This document shows positions 26,811 to 34,744 of a stretch of 64,000 nt of DNA, one piece after another; the first letter of the stretch is position 1; the number at the start of each line of letters is the position of its first letter. The stretch comes from Oscillatoria nigro-viridis PCC 7112 (GTDB lineage Bacteria; Cyanobacteriota; Cyanobacteriia; Cyanobacteriales; Microcoleaceae): assembly GCF_000317475.1 (NCBI RefSeq), contig NC_019729.1, positions 572,501-636,500 of the forward strand. Reading direction: 5' to 3'. The translations under genes and the position numbers were made by a program. The notes below the pieces were generated by a model. That model made no database searches. It was not told the DNA's origin and saw only the letters and a list, made by a program, of their open reading frames with translations.

Positions 26811-27239
26811 ATGGCTTGGGAATCTTACAAATTAGACCAAGAGGCTCACGATTTAGTTGTCAAATATCGTGACAAAAAAGACGCTCTCAATCAAGCATAC
26901 AAAATGCGTGTTGCAGTTGCTTACGGTTTAGAGCGATTTTGGGGAGAACAGTTTCGGTTAGTCAAGGATCGAGATAAGGCTGATTATTGGCGGGATACTT
27001 GGAAGGCGCTAGTCAAAATTATGGCAAATGCGGGTGTTAAAATTCCCAATGATAATGTCAGTTCTGACGATACAGCAGCCATTAAAATTATGGCCAATAA
27101 ATTGTGGGAGTTTCCTGTAGAACAGCGCAAAGTAGCTATAGCTGTGCTGACTCAACTTTGTGACAGTATGGTGTGGTGGACTCAACGTTATAAGCCTACT
27201 AAGAATAATGGCAATAATGGAGGTGAAGAAGATGAGTGA
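26811..27239 (+). CDS. cmr5: Type III-B small subunit Cmr5
   Basis: 142 residues, all helical and charged (YKLDQEAHDLVVKYRDKKDA, ALVKIMANAGVKIPNDNVSS, IMANKLWEFPVEQRKVAIAV). The size, position between cmr4 and cmr6, and helical nature fit Cmr5, the small subunit that lines the target-RNA strand. An AAAGGAGGT-type ribosome-binding site precedes the start. The stop overlaps the next start by 8 bases. Confidence 0.78.
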   Translation: MAWESYKLDQEAHDLVVKYRDKKDALNQAYKMRVAVAYGLERFWGEQFRLVKDRDKADYWRDTWKALVKIMANAGVKIPNDNVSSDDTAAIKIMANKLWEFPVEQRKVAIAVLTQLCDSMVWWTQRYKPTKNNGNNGGEEDE

Positions 27240-28956
27240 TAGCGATCGCGTTCCTTTGATGTTTCGCTCTCAATTGGAAGGAAGGGGCAAAATTCAGTAC
27301 GCCGGCGATGCTGGTCCCGCTTCTGAATGGGTGCAACAGTGGTTAGAATGCTGTCCTCCCGTCCCCGAAAGCGCCGATGAAAGCGTTCCCCTTTACAAAC
27401 GAGGTCGAACTAAATCACCCGTAAAAATGCCTGAATTCGGGCAAGGAGTAGAAACAAAACAATACACCATTAGCTGGCGTTTAGTTACAAACAGTGGACA
27501 AGATGAAGGCGTCATTCGACCCATAATTGGCGCGAAAGGTTTGCCATTTTATCCTGGTTCTAGCATGAAAGGGGCTTTTTGGCGATCGTGTCCTCCTGAA
27601 AAACGAGAAGGATACTGCGGGGGAGAGGTTGTAGAGGACGGACAGCGTAGTGCAAAACCAGGAATTTTGCGCTTTCACGGCGGCTTCCCCGCTGATATGT
27701 CTTGGGGAGAAAAAGAGCGTTTAGTCGATGTCGTTCACTCTCAGCAAAAGCGCCAAGTGATGGAAAATGCCGTCACCAGCGCTAACGTGCAAATCTCGCT
27801 TTATCAGTGTAAACTACAATTTGGAATTTCCAGCAACAAGCAGCTTGGAAAACAAGAATGGGAAGAAATTTGGCAAATTTGGGAAAAAGCTTTAGGGCAC
27901 GGAATTGGTTCTAGGGTAAGTGCAGGCTACGGCCGCATGGCAGAGGTAGAAAGCGCCGATCGCATCTTACTTTCTGTCAATTTGAGCGGCTGCGGATTAA
28001 CGTCGCAACTACTGAATAGAACCCCAGAATTTCGACCCAATATGTTTAAAGCTGCCCTGCGGGGTCATACTTTGCGGTTGTTGGCAGGGGTCACAGATGC
28101 CAATACAGCACAACTGTTAACCAAAAAACTTTGGGGAGGAATTGTTGAAACACGCGATGATACAGGGGCAATTATCGGGCAGTTGGGGATTAACTTTACT
28201 GCTGAGGAACTCGATTTTGGTGAACACAAATATTATCCGACGAGGAATCCGGTAGTCATGCCAACTTACGCTTTACAGGCAGGAATACTGGACATTGTGA
28301 ATCTAAATAATAGGTATCCGCAGAAGGAATTAAAAAAGTTTGTCACTTATTTAATTAAATTTTCTCTCTTGCTTGGCGGTTTTGGCAAGTCGTGGCGGCG
28401 GGTCGATCACAGCCTGTTTTTCCCTGAGTATTTTAAGAGAAATGACAAACCTGCGATCGGCTGCCACTGGAAGTTTAATGAAAGTTCAAAAAATTTGTAC
28501 GTCACGGCTGCTAATCCTGACCTCAGCAATATTACTAAATTTCTGGCAGAGGGTCAGCAGAGAGCAATAGAATGGTTAACAGTTAATCATTTAGAACCTA
28601 GTCATCAGGTTATGGCTTGGCGTGAAGTCTGGCATCCCGAAAAAGTGGAAGTTTGGGGAAGAATCGCTGAGGATCAGCATAGCAGCGAAGCAATTAAATG
28701 GTTTCACGGGCCGTACTCAAAAAATCAGTCTATTAAGCAAAGCGATTTGACGGGAAAACTAAATAACATCGGTCGCATTTGGCACCGGATGTATCCCCGC
28801 TATCTCACAACTAAAAACGGAGAATTAAGACAAAAAAGGCAAGAGTATGTAGAGCTTTTGACCATTTTTCCAGATAAATCGGACAAAACTCAAGATTTTC
28901 TTGAGTTTTTACAGAATCAGAGCGACTTTATCAAACTTTGGCCAACTGAGGAATAA
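27232..28956 (+). CDS. Double-RAMP protein: Cmr6-like plus Cmr1-like fusion
   Basis: 574 residues from the ATG at 27232, preceded by GGAGGTGAAGAAG. Residues about 60-245 look like Cmr6: GLPFYPGSSMKGAFWRS, GILRFHGGFPAD, DVVHSQQKRQV, and the terminal loop GHGIGSRVSAGYGRM. Residues about 255-440 form a second RAMP unit resembling Cmr1: EFRPNMFKAALRGHTLRLLA, KKLWGGIVETRDDTG, and LLLGGFGKSWRRVDHSLFFP. The last 130 residues are charged and unassigned. No separate cmr1 exists in the operon, so this one protein probably supplies both 3'-end cap subunits. The Cmr1 assignment rests on motifs and on what the operon lacks. Confidence 0.72.
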   Translation: MSDSDRVPLMFRSQLEGRGKIQYAGDAGPASEWVQQWLECCPPVPESADESVPLYKRGRTKSPVKMPEFGQGVETKQYTISWRLVTNSGQDEGVIRPIIGAKGLPFYPGSSMKGAFWRSCPPEKREGYCGGEVVEDGQRSAKPGILRFHGGFPADMSWGEKERLVDVVHSQQKRQVMENAVTSANVQISLYQCKLQFGISSNKQLGKQEWEEIWQIWEKALGHGIGSRVSAGYGRMAEVESADRILLSVNLSGCGLTSQLLNRTPEFRPNMFKAALRGHTLRLLAGVTDANTAQLLTKKLWGGIVETRDDTGAIIGQLGINFTAEELDFGEHKYYPTRNPVVMPTYALQAGILDIVNLNNRYPQKELKKFVTYLIKFSLLLGGFGKSWRRVDHSLFFPEYFKRNDKPAIGCHWKFNESSKNLYVTAANPDLSNITKFLAEGQQRAIEWLTVNHLEPSHQVMAWREVWHPEKVEVWGRIAEDQHSSEAIKWFHGPYSKNQSIKQSDLTGKLNNIGRIWHRMYPRYLTTKNGELRQKRQEYVELLTIFPDKSDKTQDFLEFLQNQSDFIKLWPTEE

Positions 28957-28958
28957 TT

Positions 28959-30455
28959 ATGAATATCTGGATTGTGACAACTGGCAGCAGCGATGTCAAG
29001 CTCAAAACTGATGACAATTGGGGTAGTTTGTTCAAAAAGGTGAGAAGTCAATTATACGATCGCCGTTTTGTACCTACACGACCGCCGAATACTGATGATG
29101 ACGAACCTTTCATTGTACCAGCTAGAGCGATGGGGATGGTTTATGGCAGCCAGTTAACAGATGAATATTATGAGGATTTGCACTTTCCGCTTCTTGATGC
29201 TTTTTCGGCTAAGCTGTTAGAGAAAGGTAAAACAAATCCTGACCAAATAATCTTGATTATGACCGATCAGAAAGCCGTTTTTGATGAGGAAGATAGGAGA
29301 GTAGAGAAAAGTCCTTATTGGCAGGATACTTGCACGCTCAAACCAATATTTGAGCAATATTTTAAGAAAAAATTTCCTAAAATTGAATCAATTGATTACT
29401 TAGAATTGAAACCTAAATCCAAAGATGAGGGGTTAGATAGTTGGAATAAAGCACTGTTTCTGGTTCAACAAGCTTTGTCGAGTTTGGATTTAGATAAAAG
29501 TGCAAACTTTTATGTCAGTCATCAAGCTGGAACTCCGGCAATTTCTTCGGCAGTTCAATTTGAAACCTTAGCAAAGTTTGGTAAAAAAGTCAAGTTTTTG
29601 GTTAGCAACGAGTATGAACCAGATTTAGCCAAAAAGGGTGATTTCATAGAAAGCTCTACTTATTTACAGGGGATGCAAGTTCAAGAAGCAAAAGCGCTAT
29701 TAAGTCGTTATGACTATTTGGGAGTAGAGCGCATTTTAAAACCTTACTGGAAAGATTCTTCCGATCCGCTATTGCTGGAAATCCGTGATTTATTAGCAAT
29801 GGCTGTACAGTGGAATTTTGCTAAGTTTGAAGATTTTGGCAAGGCTAGGGGAGATGTTGCAAAGGAGCGTTTGAATCAGTGGTGGTGGACTGGCTATGAG
29901 GCTGCTTATTTAGGAGTTATCCGTCTTAGACAGGGTAACACGGTTGAGGCTCTATTTCACAGTTTTCGCGCTGTGGAAGGATCGATCAAAGAATGGGCAT
30001 TAGACAAGTATAAGCCACAAATTAAATACTCTAATCCCAATCAACCAAGTACAGCATATATCCATGATGTGAATCTGCCTCAAAATTTACGGTCTTGGTT
30101 TAATGCCAATAAAAATGAGCAGTACAATAGTGTGGGCTTGTTTGGTAAATCACTATTTACTTTACTTGAAAAATCCGATCAAAATAAATGGAATCAAGAT
30201 TCTCACATTAAAGTAGTGGCTGCTAATACTATAGATGAAAGAAATTTTATTTTTCATTCTTTGCGTGGCTTGCAGGAAAAAGATGTGTTCAAGGCTTGGA
30301 ATACTGATAGTCGAGAACAATGGGAAGCTAGGGTTTTAGGCTGTTTGAATTTTGTTTCACCGCAAAGCTTTGTTTCGTTAAAGTCAGCAAGTTTGATGGC
30401 GAAAGTGCATGATGAATTGGTAGCTGCGCTCGCCCGTTACGAACTGCAAACATAA
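28959..30455 (+). CDS. CARF-HEPN ribonuclease (Csm6/Csx1-like)
   Basis: 498 residues. The N-terminus starts with a CARF-type nucleotide-binding strand and loop (MNIWIVTTGSSDVKLK). A second CARF signature is ANFYVSHQAGTPAISSAVQF (about 182-205). The C-terminal half is helical and ends with a HEPN active-site motif RNFIFH (R-X4-H, Arg428 to His433). In type III systems such proteins are switched on by the cyclic oligoadenylate made by Cas10 and degrade RNA. It is the last gene of the operon, 2 bases after the previous stop. The intact GGDD of Cas10 and this protein together suggest a working signalling arm. The exact subfamily is uncertain. Confidence 0.75.
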   Translation: MNIWIVTTGSSDVKLKTDDNWGSLFKKVRSQLYDRRFVPTRPPNTDDDEPFIVPARAMGMVYGSQLTDEYYEDLHFPLLDAFSAKLLEKGKTNPDQIILIMTDQKAVFDEEDRRVEKSPYWQDTCTLKPIFEQYFKKKFPKIESIDYLELKPKSKDEGLDSWNKALFLVQQALSSLDLDKSANFYVSHQAGTPAISSAVQFETLAKFGKKVKFLVSNEYEPDLAKKGDFIESSTYLQGMQVQEAKALLSRYDYLGVERILKPYWKDSSDPLLLEIRDLLAMAVQWNFAKFEDFGKARGDVAKERLNQWWWTGYEAAYLGVIRLRQGNTVEALFHSFRAVEGSIKEWALDKYKPQIKYSNPNQPSTAYIHDVNLPQNLRSWFNANKNEQYNSVGLFGKSLFTLLEKSDQNKWNQDSHIKVVAANTIDERNFIFHSLRGLQEKDVFKAWNTDSREQWEARVLGCLNFVSPQSFVSLKSASLMAKVHDELVAALARYELQT

Positions 30456-30488
30456 AATCGACTATCTATCTCCAACAGATTCACCACT

Positions 30489-30513
30489 CCGCCAGGTTTT
30501 AAACCCCAGGCGG
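30489..30513 (+). terminator. Hairpin ending the cas operon
   Basis: CCGCC (30489-30493) pairs with GGCGG (30509-30513) around an inner GGTTT/AAACC stem, 34 bases after the last cas stop codon. Confidence 0.5.
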
Positions 30514-30925
30514 ACTAAGGGACTTAACTAAAATTTTTACCTTCAGCGTGCATCGACAACCAAACTGTAGCATCCATATTCAACACAAAATAGCCCAACT
30601 ATGTACATCACATCCCGCGCACCTACAATCCGGAACATTTCCCTAGCCACCCTCAAGGGCACTATCACTCTCATCTCCCCACTCGCCGAAATGTGCTGAA
30701 GTTAGCACTTTTTTATTGAGTTTGGGAGGCTAATCTAGCCCATATCGACGCACCTCCCTTTGTTTGTGTAACCCTTATGGTTTGGTTGAGGTGCGTCGAT
30801 GCTTTGCAGGGATTGAGTTTGAGGCTTATAGTTCGATGCTTTTTATCGTTTACCTGTGCTATATTTTAGCGGTGCGTCGATTTGACGGCTGAATCCCTCT
30901 CTGGGTATGGTCTCTGCGGCGAACT
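30514..30925 (+). promoter_or_regulatory. CRISPR leader with GGTGCGTCGAT dyads
   Basis: The leader precedes the first repeat on the side of the cas operon. ATCGACGCACCTC (30744-30756) and its exact complement (30788-30800) form a 13-bp dyad. A third, direct copy of GGTGCGTCGAT lies at 30871-30881. Between them an AT-rich TATATT (near 30860) may be the -10 of the array promoter. These elements could be operators, or integration-host sites used in spacer acquisition. No reading frame is present. Confidence 0.6.
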
Positions 30926-32360
30926 CTCCCCACTCGCTGGGGAAACTAATTGAATGGAAACTACTTGAAAGTATTGTAACCATCACAAATGTTAGTCTCC
31001 CCACTCGCTGGGGAAACTAATTGAATGGAAACTCCACTATTTTCGTATTAATTCTAGCAGGATTAACTCCCCACTCGCTGGGGAAACTAATTGAATGGAA
31101 ACATTAAAACTAGCTAGATGTCAGAGAGCCAGTTTTAGCTCCCCACTCGCTGGGGAAACTAATTGAATGGAAACCTATGACAATTTTTGCTGTTTCTTTT
31201 GGGATGATAAGCTCCCCACTCGCTGGGGAAACTAATTGAATGGAAACGCACCTTTGCCAGGTTAGCGGCAACTAACACAGTATCCTCCCCACTCGCTGGG
31301 GAAACTAATTGAATGGAAACCGCCATGGGAGGCGAGAAGTTCTTCGAGTTGAGCTAAACTCCCCACTCGCTGGGGAAACTAATTGAATGGAAACCAGACC
31401 CCCACTCGTCGTAAAAATGCGATAAGTGCTCCCCACTCGCTGGGGAAACTAATTGAATGGAAACAAATAAAACTCCTCCAAAATCTGGAATTTTATAACC
31501 CTCCCCACTCGCTGGGGAAACTAATTGAATGGAAACAATAAAGAAAAAGAAGTGGGAAAACAAAAAATCGAAGCCTCCCCACTCGCTGGGGAAACTAATT
31601 GAATGGAAACCAGAAGTATCGGTGTCAATAATATCGAAACATTGACTCCCCACTCGCTGGGGAAACTAATTGAATGGAAACACCCGAGGGGGCACAGGCT
31701 GGGGTAAAAGCAATCGTGATCATTCTCCCCACTCGCTGGGGAAACTAATTGAATGGAAACCAAAAAGGTAATGCTCGTATATTTCTACATTGCTACTCCC
31801 CACTCGCTGGGGAAACTAATTGAATGGAAACCTTCTAGAGGAGTTTCTCCTGGTTCAATTTTTTCGCTGATTCTCCCCACTCGCTGGGGAAACTAATTGA
31901 ATGGAAACCGGAAAGTCCGACAATTCCTCGTTGCCGCACGCTTCCCTCCCCACTCGCTGGGGAAACTAATTGAATGGAAACCGATCAGATTTTAGAAAAG
32001 ATTCTAAAGATTTTTGAGCTCCCCACTCGTTGGGGAAACTAATTGAATGGAAACTCATTCAGTTTCATCTGAGCCTCCTTTGCTTTCCAACTCCCCACTC
32101 GTTGGGGAAACTAATTGAATGGAAACTTTATTCGGGATTCGTACATCGGCTCCGAATTTAATTCTTCCAGGGTAGGCTCCCCACTCGTTGGGGAAACTAA
32201 TTGAATGGAAACAGGAACTGCACGGGCCCTCCACCGGCACCGCACCCAAAACACTCCCCACTCGTTGGGGAAACTAATTGAATGGAAACAGGAGACACTG
32301 GAGTTCTGTCATATTTTCACCCCGCTCCCCACTCGTTGGGGAAACTAATTGAATGGAAAC
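30926..32360 (+). CRISPR. CRISPR array, 20 repeats of 36 bp and 19 spacers
   Basis: The repeat is 36 bases. It begins CTCCCCACTCGCTGGGG (short hairpin CCCC/GGGG) and ends AATTGAATGGAAAC, so the 8-nt crRNA tag would be ATGGAAAC, as in type III systems. Repeat starts: 30926, 30997, 31067, 31139, 31212, 31285, 31359, 31429, 31501, 31575, 31646, 31725, 31796, 31873, 31946, 32019, 32091, 32177, 32254, 32325. Spacers are 34-43 bases except one of 50 (32127-32176). Repeats 1-15 read ACTCGCTGG; repeats 16-20 read ACTCGTTGG. The tag orientation, the leader on the left and the variant repeats on the right all indicate plus-strand transcription from the cas side. Confidence 0.97.
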
Positions 32361-32397
32361 GCTAAAACAAAATTAGTGGAAGTCTTCTATTAATGCG
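32361..32397 (+). repeat. Direct repeat flanking the post-array remnant, copy 1
   Basis: The 37 bases right after the last CRISPR repeat end in GAAGTCTTCTATTAATGCG. They recur with a few mismatches at 32589-32625. The length and position equal those of a spacer. Confidence 0.6.
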
Positions 32398-32454
32398 ACA
32401 GTTTAAGGGCAACCATAAATAGCTGTTGACAAAAGACTAGATTTCTAATAGTCT

Positions 32455-32588
32455 AATTTTGGGGGGATGCCTTTTGGGGGACGCCTCTACCGCATAGAGT
32501 GAACGTCCTTAAGGCATCGTCCTATCCCCCAGCCGAAGGGTTACGGCACTGTCTAGCAAGTTAACTTGTCACTTGCTAGAAATACATA
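32455..32588 (-). mobile_element. IS200/IS605-type right-end remnant
   Basis: On the minus strand the segment GTAACCCTTCGGCTGGGGGA, then TAGGACGATGCC, resembles the right end of the tnpB element at 10640-10760 (AACCCTCGGCTTGAGGGGAT). It also includes a hairpin around TAGCAAGT/ACTTGCTA (near 32553-32579). No tnpA or tnpB gene remains. The extent is approximate. It probably came from an insertion beside the old end of the CRISPR array. Confidence 0.45.
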
Positions 32589-32625
32589 GCTAAGACAAAG
32601 TGTGTCGAAGTCTTCTATTAATGCG
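32589..32625 (+). repeat. Direct repeat flanking the post-array remnant, copy 2
   Basis: Near copy of 32361-32397. The last 19 bases (GAAGTCTTCTATTAATGCG) are identical. Confidence 0.6.
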
Positions 32626-32844
32626 GAATCGAAGGAGGCTTCGACTTCACACGACACCGCAAACAGAAATTCAAAAATCAGAGCCTTCTGTAGTGCCAAA
32701 AGCTCTAAATTTTCAACCTCTGGAAAACTCCAAAGACAAACTTTTACAACTCAAATTTCTGCAATTAATCCGAGTGGCGAACAATTAAAAAGCACAAAAA
32801 AAGCCCCACAATCGGGGCAAAATATAACTATTCTCAGTCGTTGG
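32626..32844. other. Intergenic, no gene seen
   Basis: Two overlapping short frames exist (32600-32883) but one runs into a REP hairpin. Neither has a plausible ribosome-binding site or recognisable sequence. A small A-rich dyad AAAAAGCCCCACAATCGGGG near 32800 might be a terminator. Confidence 0.4.
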
Positions 32845-32908
32845 GTGGGGGCGGGTTTATTATATTGTTGGTTTCTGACGTAAATGGTTGGTGAAACCCG
32901 CCCCTACA
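32845..32908. repeat. REP-like hairpin copy B
   Basis: GTGGGGGCGGGTTT at 32845-32858 is partner to GAAACCCGCCCCTACA at 32893-32908. It lies 16 bases beyond the end of the RAYT gene. The loop includes TGGTTGGTG, shared with copies D, E and G. Confidence 0.85.
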
Positions 32909-32924
32909 GGCTATCGAAACAATG

Positions 32925-33533
32925 TTATAGTACGATCGACTGTAGATAAGATTTGCCATTACATTCGATCGACAGTGGGCTAGATTCATTAATTTTGACT
33001 GAATTATGAGGATATAATTCATCTTTTGCCCACGACAAAGGATTATTAATGATGTATTCCCGAATAGCAACTAATGATTCTTCATTGCGGATGATATGTT
33101 CGTAATAACCTCGTTGCCAAACTGATACGCCAGTCAAATATCGCATTTGGTTAATTCGCCCCGCTGAAGATGTTTTCATACCCCGCACAATTTCCGATAA
33201 AGGATGGATTTTTGATTTTCTCAGCGCCAATTTATCCGATTCTGTATAATTTATTTCTGGGCTGTCTTTCAAAACAATAATCCCGTGGACGTGATTTGGC
33301 ATCACAATAAAATTATCTAATGCCACATTTTGATAACGTTTGGGAAGAATGCTCCAATTGAATAAAACTGTTTTACCATAGGGACTCAATTGCATTGTAT
33401 TATCAATGACTTCGCCGAATAAACATTCACGCTGCCAACTGCAAATAGTGAGAAAATACGCACCGGGAGTCCTATAATCATATCCAGGCAGGCGAATTGA
33501 GTGGCGGTGGTGTTTGTTGCGATCGTATTTCAT
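32925..33533 (-). CDS. REP-associated tyrosine transposase (RAYT)
   Basis: 202 residues of the Y1 transposase (HUH) fold. The N-terminus has HHRHSIRLPGYDYRTPGAYF, then LTICSWQRECLFG. The HUH metal-binding motif is VMPNHVHGIIVL, and the nucleophile Tyr lies in WQRGYYEHIIRNEESLVAIR. It also has the C-terminal EYIINNPLSWAKDE block typical of RAYT proteins. RAYTs bind and cut REP hairpins and are thought to spread them. Here the gene is flanked on both sides by GGGCGGGTTT hairpins (32845-32908 and 33559-33623), and further copies follow, so these are its probable substrates. The gene looks intact and single, as RAYTs usually are. Confidence 0.85.
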   Translation of the reverse strand: MKYDRNKHHRHSIRLPGYDYRTPGAYFLTICSWQRECLFGEVIDNTMQLSPYGKTVLFNWSILPKRYQNVALDNFIVMPNHVHGIIVLKDSPEINYTESDKLALRKSKIHPLSEIVRGMKTSSAGRINQMRYLTGVSVWQRGYYEHIIRNEESLVAIREYIINNPLSWAKDELYPHNSVKINESSPLSIECNGKSYLQSIVL

Positions 33534-33558
33534 AATCTTTTTCCCAAAAACACAGGCG

Positions 33559-33623
33559 GTAGGGGCGGGTTTTACGAATAATATTTAATACCAGCAGACA
33601 ATCTAGATAAACCCGCCCCCACC
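33559..33623. repeat. REP-like hairpin copy C
   Basis: GTAGGGGCGGGTTTT at 33559-33573 pairs with AAACCCGCCCCCAC ending near 33622. It lies 25 bases upstream of the RAYT start. Confidence 0.85.
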
Positions 33624-33690
33624 CAACCAATAACGTAGATTAACCTGATGTGCGATCGAATGCAAAGAATATTGATTCGGATTTGTCGTT

Positions 33691-33755
33691 GGGCAGGGCG
33701 GGTTTATTTATTTTCTCAATTAGTGGCAAAAATGGTTGGCGAACCCGCCCCTACA
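33691..33755. repeat. REP-like hairpin copy D
   Basis: GGGCAGGGCGGGTTTATTTA begins at 33691; the complementary arm GAACCCGCCCCTACA ends near 33755. It is nearly identical to copy E. Confidence 0.85.
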
Positions 33756-33783
33756 ATAATTGCGGGCTATCGAGATTTTTGTC

Positions 33784-33849
33784 GGGCAGGGCGGGTTTAT
33801 TTATTTTCTTAATTAGTGGCACAGATGGTTGGTGAAACCCGCCCCTACA
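33784..33849. repeat. REP-like hairpin copy E
   Basis: GGGCAGGGCGGGTTTATTTA with right arm GAAACCCGCCCCTACAA. It lies directly after the end of the Uma2 gene and may serve as its terminator. Confidence 0.85.
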
Positions 33850-33850
33850 A

Positions 33851-34471
33851 TCATTTTTCAGGTGCAATTTCTCGATCTACTTGTTCAAAATTCACTTTAT
33901 TATATATATCTGCCACAGCAATTTCAAAGGATACTGAAGCAAGCGCGATCGTCTCATCCGATTCATTGTACTCAGCAAACGACCATCGCTTATCATCCGT
34001 CTTAGAAAAATGTTCGATATATCTCCGATTTTGGTCGATCAATAAGTATTCTTCAAGAGTGGGAATCGTGCGGTATGCCTCAAACTTTTTGCTGCGATCG
34101 TATCCTTTAGTTGAAGCTGACAAAACCTCAATAATTACTCTGGAATTGGTAATCGTATCGGTGCGGTTATTATAATACTCCGGCTTCCCACATACTACCA
34201 TCACATCGGGATAAGTATAGATGCGCTTCTTGGGTATCCACAAGCGGACATCGCTCATGAAAACTCGATAGTCTAGTTTTTTGAACGCAAAATTTAGTTC
34301 TGTACTGAAGTTGAGCGCTATTTGATTGTGATTTGTAGAGCCACCGGCCATAGGAAATATTTCACCATCAATGTATTCGCTTTTGTAGTCAGCAGCTTCT
34401 TCTAGTGCTAGATATTCCTCGATCGAGTAGTATCGTTGTTCAGTAAGTTGCATAGTTCTATTAGAGAGCAT
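33851..34471 (-). CDS. Uma2-family putative endonuclease (DUF820)
   Basis: 206 residues with the Uma2/DUF820 pattern common in cyanobacteria: YYSIEEYLALEEAADYKSEY, IDGEIFPMAGGSTNHNQIAL, and the PD-(D/E)XK-like core YTYPDVMVVCGKPEYY with SRVIIEVLSASTKGYDRSKK, then FEAYRTIPTLEEYLLIDQ. The Asp of PDV and the Glu and Lys positions of the nuclease fold are present. Many copies occur per genome and their role is not established; transposon association is often suggested. The start may be the second Met (34453). It is bordered by REP-like hairpins at 33784-33849 and 34532-34593. Confidence 0.8.
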   Translation of the reverse strand: MLSNRTMQLTEQRYYSIEEYLALEEAADYKSEYIDGEIFPMAGGSTNHNQIALNFSTELNFAFKKLDYRVFMSDVRLWIPKKRIYTYPDVMVVCGKPEYYNNRTDTITNSRVIIEVLSASTKGYDRSKKFEAYRTIPTLEEYLLIDQNRRYIEHFSKTDDKRWSFAEYNESDETIALASVSFEIAVADIYNKVNFEQVDREIAPEK

Positions 34472-34531
34472 TTAACTGAGGCTTTTGTTTAGTGTAACAT
34501 TTTTGGGTAAGCTTTTTAAGGTTGAGTTTGT

Positions 34532-34593
34532 GTAGGGGGGTTTTTGAGATTGTTGGTTTATCGTATGAATTGTTGGTAAACTCGTCCGCACCC
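34532..34593. repeat. REP-like hairpin copy F, degenerate
   Basis: GTAGGGGGGTTTTTGAGATT and the partner GGTAAACTCGTCCGCACCC follow the same plan as the other copies but with several mismatches, so this is an older copy. Confidence 0.6.
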
Positions 34594-34661
34594 AGCCGAT
34601 CGCCTAGATTTATCTGATATGCGATTGCATCCCAAAAATGTAGATTCGGATTTGCCGCCCA

Positions 34662-34725
34662 AGTGGGGGCGGGTTTTCGAGATTTTTGGTCTGAAGCGAT
34701 TATGGTTGGTGAACCCGCCCCTACG
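34662..34725. repeat. REP-like hairpin copy G
   Basis: AGTGGGGGCGGGTTTTCGAG and GGTTGGTGAACCCGCCCCTA. It lies 20 bases beyond the end of the GT39 gene. Confidence 0.85.
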
Positions 34726-34744
34726 GTAATTTGGGCAAACACGC

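Noticed and set aside
31395..31428. Spacer 7 contains CCCCACTCG, like the repeat start
   Set aside because: Only 9 bases match, and the rest of the repeat is absent; likely chance.
31354..32261. Minus-strand frames of 68-99 codons within the CRISPR array
   Set aside because: They translate the repeats (VSIQLVSPASGE) and spacers; the array is non-coding.
30962..32324. Self-targeting spacers against this window
   Set aside because: I found none by eye; a proper alignment of all 19 spacers against the genome would be needed.
32602..32883. 93-codon plus-strand frame after the CRISPR array
   Set aside because: Ends inside a REP hairpin, has no ribosome-binding site and no recognisable sequence.
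33650..34175. Plus-strand frames across REP copies and the Uma2 gene
   Set aside because: Shadows of the minus-strand gene and of REP hairpins.
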